The notes below the pieces were generated by a model. That model was given only the letters and a program-made list of their open reading frames with translations, searched no databases and was not told the DNA's origin. From assembly GCA_016716605.1 (NCBI GenBank), contig JADJWA010000002.1:248001-312000 (forward strand): DNA of 64,000 nucleotides, in the 5' to 3' direction. The translations under genes were made by a program, and so were the position numbers. This stretch comes from Flavobacteriales bacterium (GTDB lineage Bacteria > Bacteroidota > Bacteroidia > Flavobacteriales_F > PHOS-HE28). Shown piece after piece: positions 1 through 7,826 of this stretch (its first letter is position 1; each line of letters starts with the position of its first letter).

Positions 1-1068
1 GCCACCGAAAAGGGCGCGCACATCCGCGATGGCATCGACCTGAAGCGGACCATGAGCATCGTGATCACGGCCATGATCCCCTGCCTGCTCTTCGGCATGT
101 GGAACGTGGGCCATCAGCATTTCCTGGCGCTCGGGCAGTTCATGGAGCTGGGCGACGGCTTCTGGGACAAGTTCCTCTTCGGTGCGATCAAGGTGCTGCC
201 CATCGTGGTGGTGAGCTACGGCGTGGGCCTCGGCATCGAGTTCCTCTTCACCAGCATCAAGGGCCATCCAATCCAAGAAGGCTATCTCGTGAGCGGCATG
301 CTCATCCCTTTGGTGATGCCCGTGGACACCCCGCTCTGGATGGTGGCCGTGGGCGCCGCCTTCGCCGTGGTGATCGGCAAGGAGGTCTTCGGCGGCACCG
401 GCATGAACATCCTCAACGTGGCGCTCACCGCGCGCGCCTTCCTCTTCTTCGCCTACCCCACCAAGATGAGCGGCGATAAGGTGTGGGTGAACACGGGCCT
501 CGAAGAAGGACAGAAGCTGGTGGATGGCTTCAGCGGCGCCACCTCCTTGGGCCATGCCGCCAGCGGCGCCATCGACAAGGTGACGCCCATGATGCAATCG
601 TTCTGGGGCTTCGAGGCTGGCAGCATCGGCGAGACCAGCGCATTCGCCTGTTTGATCGGCGCGGCCATCCTCATCATCACCGGCATCGGCAGCTGGCGCA
701 TCATGGCGGCCACCTTCCTGGGCGGCGCGGCCATGGCCGGCATCTTCAATTGGGTGGGCCCGCAGGTGGACAACGCCTACATGCAGATCCCGGTGCTGCA
801 CCAGCTCATGCTCGGCAGCTTCATGTTCGGCCTGGTGTTCATGGCCACCGATCCCGTGACCGCCACGCAGACCAATGCCGGCAAGTGGATCTACGGTTTC
901 CTCATCGGCCTGCTCGCCATCCTCATCCGCGTGGTGAACCCGGCCTACCCTGAAGGCATGATGCTCGCCATCCTCTTCATGAACGTGATGGCCCCGCTGA
1001 TCGACCACTATGTGGTGCAGGCCAACATCAAGCGCCGCCTGAAGCGCGCTGCGCTGCAAACCGCCTAA
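1..1068 (+). CDS. nqrB: Na+-translocating NADH:quinone reductase subunit B (5' end outside window)
   Basis: Membrane subunit of the Na+-NQR complex, which couples electron transfer from NADH to quinone with Na+ export across the inner membrane. The reading frame is open from base 1, so the N-terminus lies upstream and the first visible ATG (52) is internal. Several hydrophobic helices are visible. The covalent-FMN motif DGFSGATS is intact, with the acceptor Thr codon at 541-543, which in this family is flavinylated by ApbE; an apbE gene lies 4.5 kb downstream. A short gap of 9 bases separates it from nqrC. The order B-C-D-E-F is the standard operon order, so nqrA should sit just left of the window. 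Confidence 0.96.
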   Translation, partial: ATEKGAHIRDGIDLKRTMSIVITAMIPCLLFGMWNVGHQHFLALGQFMELGDGFWDKFLFGAIKVLPIVVVSYGVGLGIEFLFTSIKGHPIQEGYLVSGMLIPLVMPVDTPLWMVAVGAAFAVVIGKEVFGGTGMNILNVALTARAFLFFAYPTKMSGDKVWVNTGLEEGQKLVDGFSGATSLGHAASGAIDKVTPMMQSFWGFEAGSIGETSAFACLIGAAILIITGIGSWRIMAATFLGGAAMAGIFNWVGPQVDNAYMQIPVLHQLMLGSFMFGLVFMATDPVTATQTNAGKWIYGFLIGLLAILIRVVNPAYPEGMMLAILFMNVMAPLIDHYVVQANIKRRLKRAALQTA

Positions 1069-1077
1069 CCGAACGCC

Positions 1078-1881
1078 ATGGCCTTCGACAAGAACAGCAA
1101 TTCGTTCACCTTCATCTTCGCCAGCGTGCTGGTGGCGGTGGTGGGCACCGTGCTGGCGGTGACCTTTCTCGCGCTGAAGCCCGCCTACGACGAGAACGTG
1201 CGGCGCGAGAAGATGCAGAACATCCTGGCCAGCATGAAGGTGAAGGTGGAGCGCGATGCAGCGCCGGAGAAGTACAAGGAACTCGTGAAGGAGACCTTGC
1301 TGGTGGATGCCCATGGCAAACCCACCGATGGCGATGCCTTCGGCCTGGATGTGCTGAAGCAATACAAGGACTGGAAGGCCAACGTGGTGAAGGCCGAGGA
1401 CATGAAGTACCCGGTGTACAAGGCCAGCACCGATGGGAAGGACCTCTTTGTGCTGCCCATGGTGGGCACCGGCCTCTGGGGGCCGATCTGGGGCTACGTG
1501 AGCGTGGAGAGCGATGGCCGGACCGTGTATGGCAGCGTCTTCGACCACAAGGGCGAGACACCGGGCCTGGGCGCGGAGATCGCGACACCGGTCTTCTATG
1601 ATCAGTTCCCCGGCAAGACGATAACCGAGGATGATGGCACCTACACCAGCATCAAGGTGTACAAGGGCGGCACAGGGACCACCGACCCGCACGGCGTTGA
1701 CGGCATCAGCGGCGGCACCATCACCAGCGATGGCGTGCATGAGATGCTGAAGCGCACCTTGGCCGTGTATGATACGTATCTGAAATCAGTGGTTGCGCCT
1801 CCGCCGCCACCGGCCATGGAAGCGCTGCCCACCGACAGCCTCACGGCCGACTCCACCTCTACCAGCCTTGTGAACCCATGA
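1078..1881 (+). CDS. nqrC: Na+-NQR subunit C
   Basis: Subunit C carries the second covalent FMN of Na+-NQR, on the periplasmic side. The 267-residue protein has one N-terminal membrane helix (about residues 10-32) followed by a soluble domain. The flavinylation motif SGGTITS is at residues 211-217, so the predicted acceptor is Thr216 (codon 1723-1725). The usual family form is SGATLTS, so here Ala is replaced by Gly while both Thr are kept. The C-terminus has a proline-rich then Ser/Thr-rich tail beyond the catalytic domain. The stop overlaps the nqrD start by four bases (ATGA), indicating translational coupling. Confidence 0.95.
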   Translation: MAFDKNSNSFTFIFASVLVAVVGTVLAVTFLALKPAYDENVRREKMQNILASMKVKVERDAAPEKYKELVKETLLVDAHGKPTDGDAFGLDVLKQYKDWKANVVKAEDMKYPVYKASTDGKDLFVLPMVGTGLWGPIWGYVSVESDGRTVYGSVFDHKGETPGLGAEIATPVFYDQFPGKTITEDDGTYTSIKVYKGGTGTTDPHGVDGISGGTITSDGVHEMLKRTLAVYDTYLKSVVAPPPPPAMEALPTDSLTADSTSTSLVNP

Positions 1882-2555
1882 GCACCGCCACTGCTGCACC
1901 GGCCAAACCCGCCGAAGGGCTCTTCAGCAAGAAGAACCGCAAGCTCATCGTCGATCCGCTCAACGACAACAACCCCATCACGGTGCAGGTGCTCGGAATC
2001 TGCTCCGCGCTGGCCATCACCGTGAAAGTGGAGAACGCGCTGGTGATGAGCATCAGCGTGATGGCCGTGCTGATCGCCGGCAACATGGTGATCAGCGCGC
2101 TGCGCAACATGATCCCCGGCCGCATCCGCATCATCGCCCAGCTGGTGATCGCCGCCGGGCTGGTGACCTTGGTGGACATCATCCTGAAGGCCTACGTGTA
2201 CGACGTGAGCAAGCAGGTGGGCGTGTACGTGGGCCTGATCATCACCAACTGCATCATCATGGGCCGCTTCGAGGCCTACGCCATGGGCAATAAGCCGCTG
2301 CCCAGCGCCATGGATGCCATCGGCAACAGCCTCGGCTACGCTTGGATCCTGGTGGTGGTGGCCCTTTTCCGCGAGTTCTTCGGCAACGGCAGCATCATGG
2401 GCCTGCGCATCATCCCCGAGAGCCTCTACGGCGATGGCGGCATCGGATACTTCAACAACAACATGATGATCCTGCCGCCGATGGCCCTGGTCCTTGTGGG
2501 CATCATCATCTGGATCCAGCGCGCACGGAATACGAAACTCATTGAGCAGGCCTAA
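1878..2555 (+). CDS. nqrD: Na+-NQR subunit D
   Basis: Integral membrane subunit of Na+-NQR, related to RnfA/RnfE-type proteins, and together with NqrE it forms part of the Na+ path. The 225-residue protein has about six hydrophobic segments after a short hydrophilic N-terminus. The family segment around TNCIIMGRFEAYAMG is clear; in this family the Cys contributes to the intramembrane iron site shared with NqrE. The start overlaps the nqrC stop (ATGA). Confidence 0.95.
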   Translation: MSTATAAPAKPAEGLFSKKNRKLIVDPLNDNNPITVQVLGICSALAITVKVENALVMSISVMAVLIAGNMVISALRNMIPGRIRIIAQLVIAAGLVTLVDIILKAYVYDVSKQVGVYVGLIITNCIIMGRFEAYAMGNKPLPSAMDAIGNSLGYAWILVVVALFREFFGNGSIMGLRIIPESLYGDGGIGYFNNNMMILPPMALVLVGIIIWIQRARNTKLIEQA

Positions 2556-2567
2556 TCACGAAGCGCC

Positions 2568-3182
2568 ATGAACCTCGTAAACATCTTCGTCAAGGCGATC
2601 TTCATCGAGAACATGATCTTCGCCTACTTCCTGGGCATGTGCTCGTACCTGGCGGTGAGCAAGACGGTGAAGACGGCCGTGGGCCTGGGAGCCGCGGTGA
2701 TCTTCGTGCTCGGCGTCACCGTGCCGGTGAACTACCTGCTGGAGAACCATGTGCTCAAGCAGGGCGCGCTCTCGTGGCTCGGGGCGGACTTCGCCACCAT
2801 CGACCTGAGCTTCCTGTCGTTCATCATGTTCATCGCCGTGGTGGCCGCCATCGTGCAGCTCGTGGAGATGGTGGTGGAGAAGTTCGCGCCCGCCCTCTAT
2901 GGCGCGCTGGGCATCTTCCTGCCGCTGATCGCCGTGAACTGCTCCATCCTCGGCGGCGCGCTCTTCATGCAGGAGCGGCAGTACAGCAACATCGCCGAGG
3001 CCAGCAGCTTCGCCTTGGGCAGCGGCGTGGGCTGGTTCCTGGCCATCGTGGCCATCGCCGCCATCCGCGAGAAGATCCGCTACAGCGATGTGCCCGCTCC
3101 CTTGCGCGGACTGGGAATCACCTTCATCATCACCGGCCTCATGGGCATGGCATTCATGGCCTTCATGGGCATCAAGATCTGA
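2568..3182 (+). CDS. nqrE: Na+-NQR subunit E
   Basis: Integral membrane subunit, paralogous to NqrD with inverted topology. The 204-residue protein is almost entirely hydrophobic helices. The family segments ENMIFAYFLGMCSYLAVS near the N-terminus and AVNCSILGGALF in the second half are present and contain the Cys residues expected to ligate the intramembrane iron cluster together with NqrD. It lies 12 bases after nqrD and 6 bases before nqrF, inside the operon. Confidence 0.95.
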   Translation: MNLVNIFVKAIFIENMIFAYFLGMCSYLAVSKTVKTAVGLGAAVIFVLGVTVPVNYLLENHVLKQGALSWLGADFATIDLSFLSFIMFIAVVAAIVQLVEMVVEKFAPALYGALGIFLPLIAVNCSILGGALFMQERQYSNIAEASSFALGSGVGWFLAIVAIAAIREKIRYSDVPAPLRGLGITFIITGLMGMAFMAFMGIKI

Positions 3183-3188
3183 TCACCG

Positions 3189-4496
3189 ATGGGCCCTACG
3201 ATCATCATCACCCTCGCGGTCTTCCTCACCGTCACGCTCCTGCTGGTGGGCCTTCTGCTCTACGCTAAGGCGAAGCTGAGCCCCAGCGGCCTGGTGAAGA
3301 TCCGCATCAACGGCGAGAAGACCATTGAGGTGGAAGCGGGAAGCACCCTGCTGAGCACCCTCAGCGAAGCCAAGATCTTCCTGCCCAGCGCCTGCGGCGG
3401 CGGCGGCACCTGCGCCATGTGCAAGTGCCAGGTGCTCGAAGGCGGCGGCGAGATCCTGCCGACCGAGGCGCCCTACTTCAGCCGGAAGGCCATCCAGGAT
3501 AACTGGCGCCTGGGCTGCCAGGTGAAGGTGAAGCAGGACATGGACATCAAGGTGCCCGAGGAGATCTTCGGAATCAAGAAGTGGGAGTGCGAGGTGGTGA
3601 GCAACTACAACGTGGCCAGCTTCATCAAGGAATTCGTGGTGAAGCTGCCTCCGGGCGAGACGCTGCACTTCGAGGCCGGCGGCTACATCCAGATCGATGT
3701 GCCGCCCTGCGAGGTGGATTTCAAGGACATCGACATCACCGCCCACCCCGAACTGGTGGCGCTTGGCCGCGATCCGCAGGACTTCAAGCCCGAGTGGGAC
3801 AAGTACAAGCTCTGGGACCTGAAGATGAAGAACCCCGAGCCCATCTTCCGAGCCTACTCCATGGCCAACCATCCGGCCGAGGGCAATATCGTGATGCTCA
3901 ACATCCGCATCGCCACTCCGCCTTGGGACCGCGCCAAGAACGGCTGGATGGACGTGAACCCCGGAATCTGCAGCAGCTTCGTCTTCAACTGCAAGCCCGG
4001 CGACAAGGTCACCATCAGCGGGCCTTACGGCGAGTTCTTCATCAAGGAGACGGGCGCCGAAATGCTCTACATCGGCGGCGGCGCCGGCATGGCCCCCATG
4101 CGCTCGCACCTCTTCCACCTCTTCCACACGCTCAAGAGCGGCCGCAAGGTGACCTACTGGTACGGTGGCCGAAGCAAGCGCGAGCTCTTCTATCTCGAGC
4201 ACTTCAACAGCATCGCCCGCGAGTTCCCCAACTTCAAGTTCTTCGTGGTGCTCAGTGAGCCGCATCCCGACGACAACTGGAAAGTGAAGAAGGACGTGAA
4301 CGATCCCGAGGGCGATGGCTTCACCGGCTTCGTGCACCAAGCGGTGATCGACCAGTACCTGAAGAGGCACGAGAGCCCCGAGGACATCGAGTTCTACTTC
4401 TGCGGACCGCCCATGATGAACGCCGCCGTGCTGAAGATGGTGGATGACTGGGGTGTGCCCAAGGAGAATGTGAGCTTCGACGACTTCGGCGGATAA
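3189..4496 (+). CDS. nqrF: Na+-NQR subunit F, NADH-oxidising flavoprotein
   Basis: Entry subunit: oxidises NADH with FAD and passes electrons to a [2Fe-2S] centre. The 435-residue protein has an N-terminal membrane anchor (about residues 4-26), a plant-type ferredoxin domain with ligands Cys69, Cys75, Cys78 and Cys110 (motif ACGGGGTCAMC), an FAD domain with RAYSMAN, and a C-terminal NAD domain with IGGGAGMAPMRSH and FYFCGPP, ending in DDFGG as is typical. All catalytic elements appear intact. It is the last gene of the nqr operon and is followed by a hairpin. Confidence 0.97.
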   Translation: MGPTIIITLAVFLTVTLLLVGLLLYAKAKLSPSGLVKIRINGEKTIEVEAGSTLLSTLSEAKIFLPSACGGGGTCAMCKCQVLEGGGEILPTEAPYFSRKAIQDNWRLGCQVKVKQDMDIKVPEEIFGIKKWECEVVSNYNVASFIKEFVVKLPPGETLHFEAGGYIQIDVPPCEVDFKDIDITAHPELVALGRDPQDFKPEWDKYKLWDLKMKNPEPIFRAYSMANHPAEGNIVMLNIRIATPPWDRAKNGWMDVNPGICSSFVFNCKPGDKVTISGPYGEFFIKETGAEMLYIGGGAGMAPMRSHLFHLFHTLKSGRKVTYWYGGRSKRELFYLEHFNSIAREFPNFKFFVVLSEPHPDDNWKVKKDVNDPEGDGFTGFVHQAVIDQYLKRHESPEDIEFYFCGPPMMNAAVLKMVDDWGVPKENVSFDDFGG

Positions 4497-4514
4497 CGCT
4501 TGTTCGTAATGCAT

Positions 4515-4546
4515 GGAGCAGCAGGGCCAGATGGTCCGGCTGCTCC
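4515..4546 (+). terminator. Hairpin after nqrF
   Basis: Eight-base perfect stem (4515-4522 with 4539-4546) enclosing a second five-pair stem with an AGAT loop. It lies 18 bases after nqrF. No strong T-run follows, so it may be a terminator or an mRNA 3'-end stabiliser. Confidence 0.55.
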
Positions 4547-4590
4547 GCTTCCCGCCCCTACTTTCACGCCTCCGTGATCACATCCGCCGG

Positions 4591-5502
4591 ATGCTGCGCT
4601 GCGCACTCCCCCTGATCGCCGTGTGCGTCGCGCTCAGCGCTGCATGCCAGAGCGAGCCGGTGGATCAGCTTGCGGCGGACAGCAGCATCGTGTACCGCTT
4701 CGAGCTGAAGGAGGGAGCCCTAGTCATCGGCCGCATCGTGGCCGCAGATGCCGACTCCATCCATGTGGCCAGTGGCTCCTTCAGCCGGCACGACATCGCC
4801 CGGAGCGACATCACTCGGGCCAGTCGCTACAACGAAGGCAGCAACCGCTTCGGCAAGAACTGGTTCGCGGCGCCGGCCCCATCGCGCAACCTCATCGGCC
4901 CAACGGCGATCCCGATGCGTGCGCGCGAGATCCGATTCACCAGCACCTACCTGCTCTTCGATGCGCTCAGCGCTGGGCTCACCAAGCGGCTCTCCGTGAG
5001 CGCCGGCCTCGAGAAGACCTCCTTGCTCAGCCAGTCTTCGGTTGGCGGCATCTACTTCGGCTCGGTGAAGTACGGCGGAGCGATCGCCGAGGGCATCCAT
5101 GTGGCCGCCAGCGCCAATATCCTGAGCGTGCCATACGGCGGTTGGGTATTCACCGATGATCGGCGCCTGAACCTGGGCTTCCTGGGCGGCTTGGCCACGC
5201 TCGGCGATGCCGACCGCAACCTCACGCTAGGCCTCAGCTGGTCCGTGCTCGACTTCCAGTGGATCACCCGCTATCCGTTGGTCACCGTGGGCGGCCAATG
5301 GCGCTTCGGCAAACGCTTGGGCCTGATCTCCGAGAATTGGGTGCTTCCCATTCCAGGTTCACGATCGCCCTATCTCCTCTCCTATGGCTTGCGCGTCATG
5401 GGAACGCGCATCTGCGCCGACTTCGGGTTGCTCAACAACGAGAACATCGCCAGCGTCATACCCATAGGCATCCCCTTCGCATCGTTCAGCGTGAAACGGT
5501 GA
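4591..5502 (+). CDS. Hypothetical lipoprotein between nqrF and apbE
   Basis: Predicted lipoprotein of about 303 residues and unknown function. The start at 4591 gives a compact lipoprotein signal (MLRCALPLIAVC... with lipobox LSAAC). An in-frame ATG at 4513 would put the nqrF hairpin inside the coding region, so I reject it. The mature part has about 45 residues resembling a small beta-rich repeat (VIGRIVAADADSIHVASG), then alternating polar and apolar segments ending in a hydrophobic residue, as in small outer-membrane barrels. A -7-like box TACTTTCA lies at 4559-4566. Its place between nqr and apbE may be incidental. No family recognised. Confidence 0.7.
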   Translation: MLRCALPLIAVCVALSAACQSEPVDQLAADSSIVYRFELKEGALVIGRIVAADADSIHVASGSFSRHDIARSDITRASRYNEGSNRFGKNWFAAPAPSRNLIGPTAIPMRAREIRFTSTYLLFDALSAGLTKRLSVSAGLEKTSLLSQSSVGGIYFGSVKYGGAIAEGIHVAASANILSVPYGGWVFTDDRRLNLGFLGGLATLGDADRNLTLGLSWSVLDFQWITRYPLVTVGGQWRFGKRLGLISENWVLPIPGSRSPYLLSYGLRVMGTRICADFGLLNNENIASVIPIGIPFASFSVKR

Positions 5503-5541
5503 TGCTTCCGACCCTTTGATTTGCGAAATGACGATTCGCGC

Positions 5542-6561
5542 ATGATCCGCTCCTTCCCCCTCACCGGCATCGCCCTCGCAATCGCGCTAGCTTCATGCGG
5601 CCCCAAGAAGCCCGAGTGGATCCGGCTCGAAGGCAAGGCGCAAGGCACCACCTTCACCATCAACTACCTCGACTCGCTGGGCCGCGACCTCACCATGCCG
5701 GTGGACAGCCTCTTCCGCGTGATCGATCGCAGCCTGAGCCTGTGGGACAGCACCAGCACGGTGACGCGCTTCAACAGCGCTGCCGATTCATTCGCCACCA
5801 GTGATCGCCACTTCCAAGTAGTGCTCGCGCTTTCCAGGCAACAGTGGAGCGTAACGCAAGGCGCCTTCGACCCTACCGTGCTGCCGCTGTTGCGCGCATG
5901 GGGCCTTGGCAAGGAAGGCCGTGCTGCGCTCGACACCGCTACGATAGATGGCCTCATGCCATGCGTGGGCATGCCGCGCATCTACATCCCCGATAGCTGG
6001 GAGCGGACACCGGGATCAACAGCGCTCACCTTCCGCAAGAGCGCTCCGTGCGTGCAGTTCGATCCCAACGGAATCGCACAAGGCTACACCGTTGACATGC
6101 TCGCCGGGCTGCTGCGCCAACGAGGCATCGAGCGATTCATGGTTGAAGTGGGCGGCGAGGTGCGCGCATCCGGGCTGAATGAGCGTGGCGAGCCGTGGAC
6201 GATCCAGATCGACAAGCCCATCGATGGCGATGCGCACGTGCAACAGACCGTGGTGCGCTTGAACGACCGCAGCCTGGCCACCAGCGGCAACTACCGCAAG
6301 TTCATCGAGGTGAATGGCAGGCGCTTCGGCCACACCATCGACCCGCGCACCGGAAGGCCCGCGATGACCAATCTGCTCAGCGCCAGCGTGATCGCCGAGG
6401 ATTGCGCCACCGCCGATGCGCTGGGCACCGCGCTGATGGTGATGGGAACGGACGCCGCAAAGGACTGGCTCGTGCAGCACCGCGAGGTGGACGCCTACCT
6501 GATCAGCGATGATGGGGAAGGCGGATATGCGGTGTGGAGCACTGCGGGTTGGCCTGAATGA
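5542..6561 (+). CDS. apbE: FAD:protein FMN transferase
   Basis: Transfers FMN from FAD to a Thr of target proteins; the obvious targets here are NqrB (Thr codon 541-543) and NqrC (Thr216). The start at 5542 gives a lipoprotein signal with lipobox ALASC, fitting periplasmic anchoring as is usual for ApbE; the upstream in-frame TTG at 5521 would add seven polar residues. Diagnostic segments are GTTFTINY near the N-terminus, FDPNGIAQGY, VEVGGEVRASG, and GHTIDPRTGRP near the C-terminus. The length is normal. Genomic proximity to nqr fits a maturation role. Confidence 0.94.
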   Translation: MIRSFPLTGIALAIALASCGPKKPEWIRLEGKAQGTTFTINYLDSLGRDLTMPVDSLFRVIDRSLSLWDSTSTVTRFNSAADSFATSDRHFQVVLALSRQQWSVTQGAFDPTVLPLLRAWGLGKEGRAALDTATIDGLMPCVGMPRIYIPDSWERTPGSTALTFRKSAPCVQFDPNGIAQGYTVDMLAGLLRQRGIERFMVEVGGEVRASGLNERGEPWTIQIDKPIDGDAHVQQTVVRLNDRSLATSGNYRKFIEVNGRRFGHTIDPRTGRPAMTNLLSASVIAEDCATADALGTALMVMGTDAAKDWLVQHREVDAYLISDDGEGGYAVWSTAGWPE

Positions 6562-6586
6562 ATATGGAAGGTTAAGGCTTCAACCT

Positions 6587-6799
6587 TCACCCCCCGACCT
6601 CCTCCCGCTTGCACTTCTCTTCCGGCCGTGCGCCGCAGAAGCCGCAACTGCCACCTTCGGCCTGAACCAGAGGATTGTTGCTGGCGCACGTACCGGCGAA
6701 CTCGCCCCCCTTCTTCGCCCAGATCTTCACGGCGATGCCCGCGAAGGCAAGAGCGAGAAGACTGACGCCGAGTAGTATGGTGATCAGGGCCGTGCTCAT
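6587..6799 (-). CDS. nqrM: NqrM-like Na+-NQR maturation protein
   Basis: Small (about 70 residues) protein with one N-terminal membrane helix followed by a cysteine-containing tail with motif GTCASNN and then CGFCG and a final Cys, four Cys in all. NqrM proteins are short, singly anchored and four-Cys, and are needed to install iron in the NqrD/NqrE site; they usually sit next to apbE. Here the gene is convergent with apbE, 25 bases away. I chose ATG 6799 over the upstream TTG at 6805. A box TACCTTCG on the minus strand at 6829-6822 is a likely promoter. The family call rests on size, topology, Cys pattern and context. Confidence 0.75.
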   Translation of the reverse strand: MSTALITILLGVSLLALAFAGIAVKIWAKKGGEFAGTCASNNPLVQAEGGSCGFCGARPEEKCKREEVGG

Positions 6800-6821
6800 G
6801 CTCAAGGATTTGCAACCGGCG

Positions 6822-6829
6822 CGAAGGTA
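6822..6829 (-). promoter_or_regulatory. -7 box of nqrM-like gene
   Basis: TACCTTCG on the minus strand, 22 bases before the ATG, one mismatch to the Bacteroidota -7 consensus TAxxTTTG. No clear -33 TTG. Confidence 0.4.
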
Positions 6830-6885
6830 GAGTCCGACTGATGCCGATCAGCTCCGGGCATTTGCCGCGAAGGCATCTTCCGGCC

Positions 6886-7422
6886 ATGAGCGAGCTCCGA
6901 TTCCGACCGCGCTTCCGGTTCCGCACGCCCCTGCATCCCGATGCCATCCGTGACCGCCTGCGCGCGCAGGTGCGCGATGCCAATCCGGCTGGTTACCGGC
7001 TCAAAGGCAACCTCCCCCACATGATCCTGCAATATCCGCCTGACCAGCAGCGGCTGTGGACTCCGCAAATGGACATCGACCTGGAGATGGAGCAGGAACC
7101 CGGACAGGAGACCTTCACGGTGGTGCGGTGCATGATCGGTCCGGCGCCCACGGTGTGGATGATGTTCATGGGCGGCTACATCGCCCTGGGCCTGCTGGCC
7201 ACCTTCGGGCTGGCAATCGGCTATCCGCAATTGCGGCTGAACGAATCGCCGTGGGGGCTGTACGGCGCGGCCATCCTGGTGACCGCTGGAATGGTCCTGT
7301 GGCTGTTGGCCCAAGTGGGCAAGCACCAAGCACGGGAGCAGATGCGCGCCTTGCTGCGCTTCATGGATGCCTCACTCGGTTGCGATTGCTTGGCCGCAGC
7401 AGAAGAAGAGCGCTCACGCTGA
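6886..7422 (+). CDS. Hypothetical two-helix membrane protein
   Basis: About 178 residues starting at ATG 6886, four bases after a box CATCTTCC (6874-6881); the in-frame ATG at 6841 is less likely. The N-terminal 85 residues are polar (many Arg, with an Asp/Glu-rich stretch). Two hydrophobic helices follow (roughly residues 85-105 and 120-140), then a short Cys-containing tail. The layout, with a soluble N-terminal sensor-like part and a helical hairpin, is common in small Bacteroidota inner-membrane proteins. I do not recognise the family. Its last nine bases overlap the convergent DUF4260 gene. Confidence 0.65.
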   Translation: MSELRFRPRFRFRTPLHPDAIRDRLRAQVRDANPAGYRLKGNLPHMILQYPPDQQRLWTPQMDIDLEMEQEPGQETFTVVRCMIGPAPTVWMMFMGGYIALGLLATFGLAIGYPQLRLNESPWGLYGAAILVTAGMVLWLLAQVGKHQAREQMRALLRFMDASLGCDCLAAAEEERSR

Positions 7423-7782
7423 AGGTCCGCGTCCCTTCCCGATCCACCCCAAATGCGTGTGGTGGAAATCGTCGTTGAACTTGAGGCCGTAACCGAAGAT
7501 GCGGTCCATGCTGGCATGGCCAAAGAGGATGACACCACCTGCGGTGACCCAGCCCGACATGAGCAAAAGGCCAGTGGCCAGGACCACGATGCCGACGCCC
7601 TTATGATGCAGCAGGTTGTAAGTGAACGCTCCGATACTGGAGCTGAACAGATATCCCAGCATTCCGATATCAGGCCCAATCAGCAACAACGCGTACGCCC
7701 ACCAGGTTGCGTCCGTGGCTGCCAGATAGTACGCGCACGCGAGGAACTGCGCCAGTTCCTCCAGTCTAAGCAGGTTCTTCAT
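7414..7782 (-). CDS. DUF4260 family membrane protein
   Basis: 122-residue protein with about three to four hydrophobic helices, matching the DUF4260 family in length and sequence. Signature segments are LIGPDIGMLGYL, YNLLHHKG, GHASMDRIFGYGLK and DDFHHTHLGWIG. The conserved His and Asp residues at the end suggest an enzymatic or metal-related role, but the function is unknown. It converges on and overlaps the preceding plus-strand gene by nine bases, and is divergent from the helicase-nuclease gene (44-base gap). Confidence 0.85.
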   Translation of the reverse strand: MKNLLRLEELAQFLACAYYLAATDATWWAYALLLIGPDIGMLGYLFSSSIGAFTYNLLHHKGVGIVVLATGLLLMSGWVTAGGVILFGHASMDRIFGYGLKFNDDFHHTHLGWIGKGRGPSA

Positions 7783-7813
7783 TCCTCAAGGATAGCGCAG
7801 AATGCCCTGCGGC

Positions 7814-7821
7814 TATCTTCC
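7814..7821 (+). promoter_or_regulatory. -7-like box abutting the helicase-nuclease start
   Basis: TATCTTCC ends five bases before the ATG at 7827, implying a leaderless or nearly leaderless transcript. One of a recurrent set in this window. Confidence 0.4.
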
Positions 7822-7826
7822 CGGCC

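Noticed and set aside
3183..4514. Long minus-strand open frame opposite nqrF
   Set aside because: Mirrors the codon periodicity of nqrF, His/Val/Glu-rich without any domain; a shadow of a GC-rich gene.
4513..4590. Upstream start for the lipoprotein after nqrF
   Set aside because: It would translate through the nqrF hairpin and bury the lipoprotein signal 26 residues inside.
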